DNA from: Nocardia caishijiensis NBRC 108228
GTDB lineage: Bacteria > Actinomycetota > Actinomycetes > Mycobacteriales > Mycobacteriaceae
NCBI RefSeq assembly: GCF_001612825.1
Contig: NZ_BDBE01000054.1
Location: forward strand, 1-64,000
Length of the DNA: 64,000 nucleotides
Direction: 5' to 3'
Shown here: positions 1 through 8,713 of the stretch, in pieces
Layout of the letters: each line of letters begins with the position of its first letter
Numbering within the stretch: the first letter of the stretch is position 1
Notes under the pieces: generated by a model
The model's database searches: none
What the model saw: the letters and a program-made list of their open reading frames with translations, nothing else
What the model was told of the DNA's origin: nothing
Translations under genes and position numbers: made by a program

Positions 1-51
1 AACAAACACAGCCCAATACCTTTGTGGTGCACAAAACACCGAGGTAGTGCG

Positions 52-303
52 GTGTGGCTGGGAGTGCGGTAGGTGGCGCACTCGAGTGATGCTGTGTGGC
101 CGGGAATGCGGTAGGTCGCGGACTCGAGTAGCGCCGTGTGGCCGGGAATGCGGCAGGTGGCGCACTCGAGTAGCGCCGTGTGGCCGGGAACGCGGCAGGT
201 GGCGCACTCGAGTAGCGCCGTGTGGCCGGGAACGCGGCAGGTGGCGCACTCGAGTAGCGCCATATGACCGGGAACGCGGCAGGTCGCGGACCCAAGTGAA
301 CCG
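52..303. repeat. 42-bp tandem repeat, six units
   Basis: Six head-to-tail 42-bp units start at 52, 94, 136, 178, 220 and 262. Units 3 to 5 are nearly identical; the first and last are diverged. A degenerate trace continues to about 360. Most units contain GGCGC, then ACTCGAGT, then A, then GCGCC, which is itself a near-palindrome centred on CTCGAG. The array lies just downstream of glgM. The period is a multiple of three, so a frame stays open through it, but the Arg/Gly/Cys-rich product and the overlap with glgM argue against a protein. Confidence 0.85.
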
Positions 304-412
304 CACGACGGCAGCAGACCCGAGCGGCCACTCGACTGGCAGTGCGGTAGGTGGTGCGCACCAGCAGCCCCGGGTGGCTGGCAACACCGCCACCCACAGG
401 CAACGCACCCTC

Positions 413-1621
413 TCAGCGAATGACCCCCCGATACACCTCGACCGTCTGCTCCGCGATCCTCGCCCAATCGAACTCCGCGATGGCTCGCGCACGACCCGCC
501 TCGCCATAGCGCCCAGCCAGGTCCGCATCCCCCGCCACCGCGTTCACCGCATCGGCGAGGGCGCGTTCGTACTCACCCCCGGCGACAGGGTCGTAGTGGA
601 CCAGCCGCCCGGTGACACCGTCGGCGACCACCTCGGGGATTCCGCCCACATCCGAGGCGACGACGGCAGTCGCGCATGCCATCGCCTCCAGGTTCACGAT
701 GCCGAGGGGTTCGTATACCGACGGGCACACGAAAACTGTTGAGGCAGTGAGGATTTGGCGGACCTGTTCGGTGGGCAGCATTTCCTTCACCCAGTACACG
801 TTGCCGCGACGGCGCTGCAGCTCGTCGACAGCCGCGGCCACCTCCAGCTCGAGTTCCACGGTGTCGGCCGCGCCTGCGCACAGCACCAGCTGGATGTCGG
901 GGTCGAAATCGGCGGCGGCGGCCAGCAGGTGGCCGACGCCCTTCTGCCGGGTGATACGGCCGACGAACGAGACGATCGGTAGGTCGGCGCGCACACCGAG
1001 CCGGTCGAGCACCGGTTGTTCGGCGCCGACGGGCTGGCCCGGATGCCATACGCCCGCGTCGATGCCGTTGTGCACCACGTGGACTCGGGTGGGGTCGATG
1101 GCGGGGTAGGCGTCGAGGACGTCGTGGGCCATGCCTTCGCTCACCGCGATCACGGCGTCGGCCTGCTCCATGGCGTTGCGCTCCGACCACGACGAGAGGC
1201 GGTAGCCGCCGCCGAGCTGTTCGGCTTTCCACGGCCTGCGCGGTTCGAGCGAATGCGCGGTGAGCACATGCGGGATGCCGTACAGCGCACCGGCGAGGTG
1301 CCCGGCCAGGCCCGCGTACCAGGTGTGCGAATGCACCACGTCGACCGCGCCGACGGCATCGGCCATCCGCAGCTGGGCCGACATCATCTGCAACGCGGCG
1401 TTGGCGGCGTACAGCTCCGGGTCGGGCCGGTGCACCACCGCGCCCGTGCGCGGCGCGCCCATGCAGTGCACGGTGACCTCGCTCAGCGCGCGCAGCCGCG
1501 CGGTGAGTTCGGTGACGTGCACGCCCGCACCGCCGTACACCTCGGGCGGATACTCCCGGGTCAGCATGGCAACCCGCAACGGATCCGCGATCGCTCGTTC
1601 CCCGTCGGTGCCATCACTCAC
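413..1621 (-). CDS. glgM: Alpha-maltose-1-phosphate synthase (GlgM/GlgA family GT4)
   Basis: This cytoplasmic glycosyltransferase of the GT4/GT-B fold joins glucose from ADP-glucose to glucose-1-phosphate, giving maltose-1-phosphate for the GlgE route to alpha-glucan; that role is known for the close M. tuberculosis homologue Rv1212c. The N-terminus carries REYPPEVYGGAGVHV, the middle FVGRITRQKG, and the C-terminal nucleotide-binding lobe has VCPSVYEPLGIVNLEAMAC. I chose GTG at 1621 (402 aa) because TAATTT stands 7 nt before it. An ATG at 1651 and a TTG at 1579 are alternatives, and homologues begin near the TTG. glgC is divergent. GlgM rather than classical glycogen synthase is inferred from similarity and from the glgC neighbour. 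Confidence 0.9.
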   Translation of the reverse strand: MSDGTDGERAIADPLRVAMLTREYPPEVYGGAGVHVTELTARLRALSEVTVHCMGAPRTGAVVHRPDPELYAANAALQMMSAQLRMADAVGAVDVVHSHTWYAGLAGHLAGALYGIPHVLTAHSLEPRRPWKAEQLGGGYRLSSWSERNAMEQADAVIAVSEGMAHDVLDAYPAIDPTRVHVVHNGIDAGVWHPGQPVGAEQPVLDRLGVRADLPIVSFVGRITRQKGVGHLLAAAADFDPDIQLVLCAGAADTVELELEVAAAVDELQRRRGNVYWVKEMLPTEQVRQILTASTVFVCPSVYEPLGIVNLEAMACATAVVASDVGGIPEVVADGVTGRLVHYDPVAGGEYERALADAVNAVAGDADLAGRYGEAGRARAIAEFDWARIAEQTVEVYRGVIR

Positions 1622-1628
1622 GCGGTCC

Positions 1629-1634
1629 AAATTA
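1629..1634 (-). promoter_or_regulatory. -10 element of glgM (leaderless)
   Basis: TAATTT on the minus strand lies 7 nt before GTG 1621. It fits the actinobacterial TANNNT -10 box placed for transcription to start at or next to the start codon. It lies inside the frame if translation began at 1651, which favours the shorter protein. Confidence 0.55.
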
Positions 1635-1677
1635 GACGCTCGGGTCGACATGGGCCACCGGGTGCGCGTGGGGCCTG

Positions 1678-1683
1678 TACTTT
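1678..1683 (+). promoter_or_regulatory. -10 element of glgC (leaderless)
   Basis: TACTTT is followed by 6 nt and GTG 1690. There is no convincing ribosome binding site before the GTG. It faces away from the glgM -10 element 43 nt to its left. Confidence 0.55.
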
Positions 1684-1689
1684 GACAGG

Positions 1690-2907
1690 GTGAGGAGCCA
1701 GCCGCACGTACTCGGGATCGTGCTCGCCGGTGGCGAGGGCAAACGACTGTTTCCGCTCACGGCCGACCGCGCCAAGCCCGCGGTTCCGTTCGGTGGGGCC
1801 TATCGGCTGATCGATTTCGTGCTCAGCAACCTGGTCAACGCGGGATACCTGCGCCTGTGCGTCCTCACCCAGTACAAGTCGCACTCCCTGGACCGCCACA
1901 TCTCCCAGACCTGGCGGCTGTCGGGTTTCACCGGCGAGTACATCACCCCGGTGCCCGCGCAGCAGCGGCTCGGACCGCGCTGGTACACCGGCAGCGCCGA
2001 CGCGATCATGCAGTCGCTCAACCTGATCTACGACGAGGACCCCGATTACATCGTGGTCTTCGGCGCCGATCACGTGTACCGGATGGACCCCGAGCAGATG
2101 GTGGCCAGCCACATCGCCTCGGGCGCGGGCGTCACCGTCGCGGGCATCCGGGTGCCGCGCAGCGAGGCGAGCGCGTTCGGCTGCATCGATTCCGACGAGT
2201 CCGGCCGCATCACCCAGTTCCTCGAGAAACCCGCCCATCCGCCCGGTACACCGGACGACCCGAACATGACCTTCGCGTCCATGGGCAACTACGTGTTCAC
2301 CACCCGCGTGCTCGTCGACGCGATCCGTGCCGACGCGGAGAACTCCGATTCCGATCACGACATGGGCGGCGACATCATCCCGTCGCTGGTCGCGGGCGGG
2401 CAGGCGGCCGTCTACGACTTCGCCGACAACGACGTACCGGGCGCCACCGAACGCGACCGGGGCTACTGGCGCGATGTCGGCACCATCGACGCCTTCTACG
2501 AGGCGCACATGGATCTGGTGTCGGTGCACCCGGTGTTCAACCTCTACAACAAGCACTGGCCCATCCGCGGCGCCGCCGAGAACCTGCCGCCCGCCAAGTT
2601 CGCTCGGGGCGGGCTCGCGCAGGAATCCATCGTCGGCGCGGGCTCGATCCTGTCGGCCGCCACCGTGCGCAACTCGGTGCTCAGTTCCAACGTGATGATC
2701 GACGACGGCGCGACGGTCGAGGGCAGCGTGCTGATGCCCGGTGTGCGCATCGGGCGTGGCGCGGTGGTGCGCCACGCCATCCTCGACAAGAACGTGGTGG
2801 TCGGCGAGGGCGAGATCATCGGGGTGGATCTGGATCGCGACCGGGAACGATTCGCCGTGAGCAACGGTGGGGTGGTCACCGTCGGCAAAGGGATCTGGGT
2901 CGGCTGA
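1690..2907 (+). CDS. glgC: Glucose-1-phosphate adenylyltransferase
   Basis: GlgC makes ADP-glucose from ATP and glucose-1-phosphate, the activated sugar for GlgM next door and for glycogen. The 405-aa protein has the family length. Near the N-terminus the nucleotidyltransferase signature GGEGKRLFPLT is followed by the sugar-phosphate region with AKPAVPFGGAYRLIDF. FGADHVYRMD is the metal and nucleotide loop in the middle. The C-terminal third is a left-handed beta-helix of hexapeptide type that in the family serves tetramerisation and allostery. GTG 1690 is set by the TACTTT box 6 nt upstream. It ends one base before the stop codon of the convergent methyltransferase. Confidence 0.95.
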   Translation: MRSQPHVLGIVLAGGEGKRLFPLTADRAKPAVPFGGAYRLIDFVLSNLVNAGYLRLCVLTQYKSHSLDRHISQTWRLSGFTGEYITPVPAQQRLGPRWYTGSADAIMQSLNLIYDEDPDYIVVFGADHVYRMDPEQMVASHIASGAGVTVAGIRVPRSEASAFGCIDSDESGRITQFLEKPAHPPGTPDDPNMTFASMGNYVFTTRVLVDAIRADAENSDSDHDMGGDIIPSLVAGGQAAVYDFADNDVPGATERDRGYWRDVGTIDAFYEAHMDLVSVHPVFNLYNKHWPIRGAAENLPPAKFARGGLAQESIVGAGSILSAATVRNSVLSSNVMIDDGATVEGSVLMPGVRIGRGAVVRHAILDKNVVVGEGEIIGVDLDRDRERFAVSNGGVVTVGKGIWVG

Positions 2908-2908
2908 C

Positions 2909-3541
2909 CTACCCGCGCGACGCGCAGAGCAGTCCGTCGCCGATCGGGATCAGGACGCTGGTGAGCTCGGGATTCTCCGCGATCGCCCTGGTCGCGGCGC
3001 GCACGGCCTGGGTGGCCGGGTCGCGCTGGGTCGGGTCGGGGACGCGTCCGCCGAGCAGCGCGTTGTTCAGGATGAACGCACCACCCTCGCGCAGTAGTCG
3101 CACACCCTGCTCCACGTAGAGCGGGTGTTCCATCGGGGAAGCGTCGACGAATACGAGGTCGTAGGCGCCGTCGGCCAGTCGCGGCAGCACATCGAGGGCG
3201 CGACCGTTGATGAGGCGGGTGCGCGCGGGCGCGATCTCGCCGGTGCGGAACGCCTCCTTGGCGGCCCGCTGATGCTCGGGTTCGGAGTCGATGGTGGTGA
3301 GGGTTCCGTCCTCGCGCATGCCGTCGAGCAGCCACAATCCGCTCACACCCGCGCCGGTACCCACCTCGACGACCGAGCGGGCACCCAACATCTGCGCGTA
3401 CATGCTCAGCAGCGCGCCGACCGAGGCGGGCACGGGTGCGGCGCCCAGTTCGGTGGCCCGCTCGCGCGCGTCGAGGAGGACTTCGTCCTCGACGACGGAC
3501 TCCTCCACATAGGCCAGGTTCCGCTCCACGTTCGATGCCAC
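2909..3541 (-). CDS. SAM-dependent O-methyltransferase (class I, Rv1220c-like)
   Basis: This 210-aa cytoplasmic enzyme belongs to the O-methyltransferase 3 (caffeoyl-CoA OMT-like) family. The SAM-binding motif I reads VVEVGTGAGVSGLWLL at about residues 61 to 76, followed by the acidic TTIDSEPEHQ and by a DLVFVDA segment. The substrate is unknown. Its position beside sigE, divergent from it, matches Rv1220c and Rv1221 in M. tuberculosis, so a link to the SigE stress response is possible but not shown. GTG 3541 follows TAGCCT by 7 nt. Confidence 0.88.
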   Translation of the reverse strand: MASNVERNLAYVEESVVEDEVLLDARERATELGAAPVPASVGALLSMYAQMLGARSVVEVGTGAGVSGLWLLDGMREDGTLTTIDSEPEHQRAAKEAFRTGEIAPARTRLINGRALDVLPRLADGAYDLVFVDASPMEHPLYVEQGVRLLREGGAFILNNALLGGRVPDPTQRDPATQAVRAATRAIAENPELTSVLIPIGDGLLCASRG

Positions 3542-3548
3542 AGCTAAG

Positions 3549-3554
3549 AGGCTA
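3549..3554 (-). promoter_or_regulatory. -10 element of the O-methyltransferase (leaderless)
   Basis: TAGCCT on the minus strand is followed by 7 nt and GTG 3541, fitting TANNNT at leaderless spacing. Confidence 0.5.
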
Positions 3555-3716
3555 TGTCACCGACCGGGTCTGTGTATTCAGCGAAGCCGCCGACCCGGGG
3601 TGAGTGTCGCCGCGCGCGCCAGGATTCTCAGGCGCCACTCAGGGTCTCCACACCTGCGCCATATCGCGACAGGAAATAGTTGCCTCACCAGCCGATCACG
3701 GCGGGTACGAGACGCG

Positions 3717-3742
3717 GGAACAACCACAGACATCCGCTGGTT
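3717..3742 (+). promoter_or_regulatory. Candidate ECF (SigE/SigH-type) promoter of sigE
   Basis: GGAAC at 3717-3721 and GGTT at 3739-3742 leave 18 nt between GGAAC and GTT. This is the arrangement of mycobacterial SigE/SigH promoters (GGAAC, spacer, GTT). It lies 79 nt upstream of the preferred sigE start and would allow autoregulation. Only the motif is seen; transcription is inferred. Confidence 0.45.
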
Positions 3743-3820
3743 GACCCGAAGACAAGGTTCGCTGACCCGGACCGGATCGGTCTCGTGCCGGCGGTCCCGA
3801 GTAGGAGGTGTCCCATCCCG

Positions 3821-4489
3821 ATGGTCGACACGGCGCGTTCCGACGCCACACTGCCCGCCCAGCCTCTGCCCACCGACTTTCCGCCGCCCGTCGAGGACGA
3901 TCTCGATGCCGAACTCACCGGCACCGCGGCCTTCGACGCCACCGGTGACCGCACGGTGATGCCGTCGTGGGACGAACTGGTCCGCGAGCACGCCGACCGG
4001 GTCTACCGCCTCGCCTACCGGCTCTCCGGCGACGCCCAGGACGCCGAGGACCTCACCCAGGAAACCTTCATCCGGGTGTTCCGTTCGCTGCAGAGCTACC
4101 AGCCGGGCACGTTCGAGGGCTGGTTGCACCGCATCACGACGAACCTGTTCCTCGACATGGTCCGCAGGCGCAACCGCATCCGGATGGAGGCCTTACCCGA
4201 GGACTACGACCGGGTGCCCGCCGAGGGACCGACGCCCGAGGACGCCTACCACGACTCCCGCCTCGACCCCGACCTGCAGAAGGCGCTCGACGCCCTCGCG
4301 CCGGAGTTCCGCGCGGCCGTGGTGCTGTGTGACATCGAGGGTCTGTCCTACGAGGAGATCGGTGCCACGCTCGGCGTCAAGCTCGGCACCGTGCGCAGCC
4401 GCATCCATCGTGGGCGCCAGGCACTGCGCGACTACCTTGCGCATAATGGAATCGAGCAGCGATACTCCGCTGACACCTTCGCAGGGTGA
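3821..4489 (+). CDS. sigE: ECF RNA polymerase sigma factor SigE
   Basis: Extracytoplasmic-function sigma factor that directs RNA polymerase to envelope-stress promoters. Region 2 is visible as VREHADRVYRLAYRLSGD through DAEDLTQETFIRVFRS and WLHRITTNLFLDMVRR. Region 4 is AVVLCDIEGLSYEEIGATLG followed by VKLGTVRSRIHRGR. The start at 3821 (222 aa) follows AGGAGG at 3803-3808; an in-frame ATG at 3680 would add 47 residues of non-conserved sequence. In M. tuberculosis SigE is known to have alternative starts, so the longer form cannot be excluded. The order sigE, rseA, htrA, tatB matches Rv1221 to Rv1224, and RseA is the likely anti-sigma factor. Confidence 0.93.
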   Translation: MVDTARSDATLPAQPLPTDFPPPVEDDLDAELTGTAAFDATGDRTVMPSWDELVREHADRVYRLAYRLSGDAQDAEDLTQETFIRVFRSLQSYQPGTFEGWLHRITTNLFLDMVRRRNRIRMEALPEDYDRVPAEGPTPEDAYHDSRLDPDLQKALDALAPEFRAAVVLCDIEGLSYEEIGATLGVKLGTVRSRIHRGRQALRDYLAHNGIEQRYSADTFAG

Positions 4490-4551
4490 CGGCCGCGAGC
4501 GGCCACACCCGGCCTGGTCGGGTCGATGTCGGTCGGAAGGAAGAACTCCGC

Positions 4552-4920
4552 ATGAGCGTGGATCCAGCATCCTCAGGTCGCGCACCGCGCTTTCAGCCCA
4601 CCGAGCATCTGGCCAGCGAGGCGATCGCGGCCTACGTGGACGGCGAGCTGCGCATGAACGCCTATCTGCGCGCCGCCCAGCATCTTTCGGTGTGCCCCGA
4701 ATGCGCCGCCGAGGTCGACGCCCAGCAGCAGGCGCGGATCGCGCTGCGCCGGGCGGGCGAAGTCGCGGTTCCGCGCAGCCTGCACGACAGTCTCAGCCGC
4801 ATCCCGCTGGCCGAACTGCCCACCGGCACACCCGAACCTCCCCGCCGTAACGAGGCATTTCTCGGATTCCTGACCGATTCGTTCCCCGCAGCCCGGTGGA
4901 CTACGTGGCGGCGCAAGTAG
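4552..4920 (+). CDS. rseA: Anti-sigma-E factor RseA (zinc-associated)
   Basis: A 122-aa cytoplasmic anti-sigma factor predicted to bind and silence SigE. The conserved N-terminal helix (EAIAAYVDGELRMNAYLRAA) ends in the ZAS signature HLSVCPEC, giving the H-x3-C-x2-C zinc and redox site of this family; I see no membrane segment. The rest is variable and basic at the end. ATG 4552 is preceded by GGAAGGAAG, and the 62-nt gap after sigE supports co-transcription. In mycobacteria RseA is released by oxidation and by PknB-triggered ClpC1P2 proteolysis; that part is family knowledge. Confidence 0.9.
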   Translation: MSVDPASSGRAPRFQPTEHLASEAIAAYVDGELRMNAYLRAAQHLSVCPECAAEVDAQQQARIALRRAGEVAVPRSLHDSLSRIPLAELPTGTPEPPRRNEAFLGFLTDSFPAARWTTWRRK

Positions 4921-4923
4921 AGT
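4918..4923 (+). promoter_or_regulatory. -10 element of htrA (leaderless)
   Basis: TAGAGT overlaps the rseA stop codon and lies 7 nt before GTG 4931. htrA may therefore have its own leaderless promoter besides readthrough from sigE-rseA. Confidence 0.45.
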
Positions 4924-4930
4924 CACGGGC

Positions 4931-6469
<1,539 letters not shown>

Positions 6470-6490
6470 GCTGCGGCAACGCGCGACGGG

Positions 6491-6496
6491 TAACCT
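6491..6496 (+). promoter_or_regulatory. -10 element of tatB (leaderless)
   Basis: TAACCT followed by 6 nt and GTG 6503, with no Shine-Dalgarno sequence between htrA and tatB. Confidence 0.5.
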
Positions 6497-6502
6497 GGGA
6501 TC

Positions 6503-6916
6503 GTGTTCAGCAACATCGGGTGGAGCGAGATGATGATCCTGCTCGTCGCCGCCCTCGTGATCCTCGGCCCGGAGCGCCTGCCCGGGGCGATCCGCTGGAC
6601 CACGTCGTCGCTGCGTCAGGTGCGCGACTACGCCAGCGGGGCCACCTCCACCCTCAAGAAGGAGCTCGGCCCGGAGTTCGACGAGCTGCGCAAACCGCTC
6701 GCCGAACTCAACGAGCTGCGCGGGATGACGCCGAGGGCCGCCGTCACCAAGCACCTGCTCGGTGGCGACGACACGGTGCTGCGCGACCTCGAGAAGGCCG
6801 TGCCCGACCGCAAGGAACTGTTCGGCACGAACAGCGGGATGCCGGGCGGCGGGCCGTCGCTGCCGAAGCCGTTGGAGCACAACGAACGCCCGCCGATCGA
6901 CTCCGACGCCACCTAG
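6503..6916 (+). CDS. tatB: Sec-independent translocase subunit TatB
   Basis: TatB works with TatC as the receptor for twin-arginine signal peptides at the membrane. The 137-aa protein has an N-terminal helix at about residues 5-22 (WSEMMILLVAALVILGP), the conserved GPERLPGAIRW hinge, an amphipathic helix and a charged Pro-rich tail, as expected for actinobacterial TatB. The position after htrA matches Rv1224. At least one Tat-type substrate is encoded in this window, the DUF1906 protein at 42301. The next 170 bases up to 7089 hold no gene that I can see. Confidence 0.9.
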   Translation: MFSNIGWSEMMILLVAALVILGPERLPGAIRWTTSSLRQVRDYASGATSTLKKELGPEFDELRKPLAELNELRGMTPRAAVTKHLLGGDDTVLRDLEKAVPDRKELFGTNSGMPGGGPSLPKPLEHNERPPIDSDAT

Positions 6917-7076
6917 CAGACCGCACGGTCGTCATTTGCCACCGGATCGCGCGCGCGGCCGATGTCCGTGTCGACCTCGCGGTCTTTGTGGTTGCCGACA
7001 TGACGGACCCGATCGGCGTTGTGCGGCAAGACATTCGATGTCAATCGTTATAGACACGATTCGCCGTCCAGCTGTC

Positions 7077-7082
7077 TAGACT
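7077..7082 (+). promoter_or_regulatory. -10 element of the HTH-sensor gene (leaderless)
   Basis: TAGACT lies 6 nt before ATG 7089 and overlaps the small palindrome GTCTAGAC. Confidence 0.5.
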
Positions 7083-7088
7083 TCGCAC

Positions 7089-7946
7089 ATGTCGGCCGAT
7101 GACGTGGCACGAGTCTTCGCGATCGAAGACAAGGTCGAGAGACTCAAAGCAGCCACCGATGGGGTGGCGGCTGCCCAGCAGACCATCAACGAACTCACCA
7201 GGATCCGCCGCGCCGTGATCCGCGAACTCCACGCCGAGGGCTGGACGTTCGCCCGCATCGGCGCCGCCGCGGGCTTGTCGCGGGCGCGCATCCACCAGGT
7301 GAGCACCCAGGGGCCGGTACCCGAGGGCCTGTTCTTCGGGCACGGCACGCTCACCGTGCTCGCCCCGGAAGTCCGTACGGGAAGACTGCTCGGCGCGCCG
7401 GATCCGGCGGCCGCGCAACGACTGGCCGAGTTGCTGCGTCAGCTCGGTTTCGTGGCGACGGTCGAGACATTCCTGCCGGGCAGGCCCCTCGACCTCAACC
7501 GCGACGGCCTGGTGGTACTCGGCGGCCCCGAGCTGTCGCCGAGCCTGCGTCAGCTGGTGGTGGCCGACCCGCGACTGCGCCGCACCGTCACCCGCGCGGG
7601 CGACACCCGGCGCGGTATCGAGGACCGGGCCGCGCGCCGTGTGTACCGTCCCGGCGGCACCGAACCGCACGATATCGCGTACCTGGCCCGGCTGCCCCGC
7701 CCCGACCGGCGCGGCACCGTGATGCTCATCGACGGGCTGCACCCACCCGGCTCGCTGGGTGCGATCAGGTTGCTGGCCACCCGGCTGGCGACCCTGCACG
7801 AGCGGGCGAGCACACACTTGTTCTCGGTCCTCATCGCCGTGCGATACGACCGCACGACAGGTGAACCGGTCGATGCGGACCTCCTCACCCCGGTTTATCG
7901 CCATGAAACCGACCAAAAGTCCGCTGCGAACCGGACTCGCCCATAA
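7089..7946 (+). CDS. HTH protein with unnamed actinobacterial sensor-like domain
   Basis: A 285-aa soluble protein whose exact role I do not recognise. Residues 10-35 are a helix with coiled-coil character. Residues 41-70 form a sigma-region-4-like helix-turn-helix (ELHAEGWTFARIGAAAGLSR). From about residue 88 to 275 follows a domain with GLVVLGGPELSP, a DIAYLARLPRPDRRGTVMLI segment and the motif GLHPPGSLGAIRLL, a pattern I have seen in actinobacterial proteins attached to HTH modules and which looks Rossmann-like. A ligand-responsive DNA-binding protein is an inference. It stands alone between tatB and the gene at 8063. Confidence 0.7.
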   Translation: MSADDVARVFAIEDKVERLKAATDGVAAAQQTINELTRIRRAVIRELHAEGWTFARIGAAAGLSRARIHQVSTQGPVPEGLFFGHGTLTVLAPEVRTGRLLGAPDPAAAQRLAELLRQLGFVATVETFLPGRPLDLNRDGLVVLGGPELSPSLRQLVVADPRLRRTVTRAGDTRRGIEDRAARRVYRPGGTEPHDIAYLARLPRPDRRGTVMLIDGLHPPGSLGAIRLLATRLATLHERASTHLFSVLIAVRYDRTTGEPVDADLLTPVYRHETDQKSAANRTRP

Positions 7947-7969
7947 CTGCATCTAAACTACGGACACTT

Positions 7970-7985
7970 TGTGACTTGCATCACG
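7970..7985 (+). promoter_or_regulatory. CRP/GlxR-type binding site
   Basis: TGTGACTTGCATCACG matches the cAMP receptor protein consensus TGTGA-N6-TCACA at 9 of the 10 defined bases. It lies in a noticeably AT-rich 116-nt spacer, 78 nt before the next start codon, and a half site TCACAA follows about 28 nt downstream. Confidence 0.55.
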
Positions 7986-8062
7986 ATAATGTTATGGATC
8001 ACAACCTGAGCCCGATGGTTAGATTGCTAGCGAGTAACCGAATGTGAGTAGGTGAGCTTCAC

Positions 8063-8635
8063 ATGTTCTCGTCTCCCGAGGCCAACGCCTGCCGGGTGCT
8101 GCCCGTGCGCGCGGCAGGCACCGCGGGCCCCCGTCCCGTTTCCGCGTCCGACATCGAGGCCGTCGGCGGCGAGGTGGTCGTGACGACCCACCGCGTCACC
8201 TACAGCGACCGTCTGAAGGTCTTCATCGGCCCGCACGAGGACGTGGACAGCTTCCTGCGCCCGTTGCGCCGGATGGACGGTCATCAGCGCTTCGCGCTCG
8301 ATCTGACCGTGCTGCCCGAACCGATGCCCGCCACCGAGGTGACGTCGTCGGTGAGCGCGGCTCGCGGTGATCTCGCGCTGCGCTGCGCGGGCTCGGCCGA
8401 CGCGATGACGCTGCAGCTGCGCACGACGGTCGACCACGTCACCCACCGCTACACCCTCGGGTTCCCCGGCAGCCGCCTCGGCCTCCCGACGGTGTACGTC
8501 CCGCACGGCGACGACGACACCTACGTCTACCCGGAGGAGGTCTTCACCGCCGAGCACGCGGCGCAGATCTTCCACGAGTTCTTCCACGCGGGTGTGGTGC
8601 CCGCCGGGCTGCGGCACCGCGAGATCCTCGACTGA
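8063..8635 (+). CDS. Conserved hypothetical protein, 190 aa
   Basis: I do not recognise this family with certainty. The protein is soluble with no signal peptide or membrane segment. Its C-terminal half (residues 130-185) has a GFPGSRLGLPTVYVPHG segment and ends in YPEEVFTAEHAAQIFHEFFH with an aromatic-rich helix. That ending resembles immunity-protein folds such as Imm1 only faintly. A TAGGTGAG ribosome binding site precedes ATG 8063. The upstream CRP-like site suggests catabolite control. No toxin or secretion gene lies beside it. Confidence 0.6.
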   Translation: MFSSPEANACRVLPVRAAGTAGPRPVSASDIEAVGGEVVVTTHRVTYSDRLKVFIGPHEDVDSFLRPLRRMDGHQRFALDLTVLPEPMPATEVTSSVSAARGDLALRCAGSADAMTLQLRTTVDHVTHRYTLGFPGSRLGLPTVYVPHGDDDTYVYPEEVFTAEHAAQIFHEFFHAGVVPAGLRHREILD

Positions 8636-8713
8636 GTTTCTCGCCGCGCCGGGATGCTCGCGGTTAGCTAGGCTGGTCCGAAAGGTCACAGTCGGTGGAG
8701 AGGCCGGTGGGCG

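Noticed and set aside
47..742. 231-codon open frame across the 42-bp repeats
   Set aside because: The repeat length is a multiple of three, which keeps the frame open, but its second half runs antisense to glgM and the composition (Arg, Gly, Cys, Trp) is unlike neighbouring proteins.
3680..3820. Upstream start of sigE giving 269 residues
   Set aside because: The extra sequence is not conserved in type and would place the ECF-like promoter inside the gene. ATG 3821 has AGGAGG. Kept only as an alternative.
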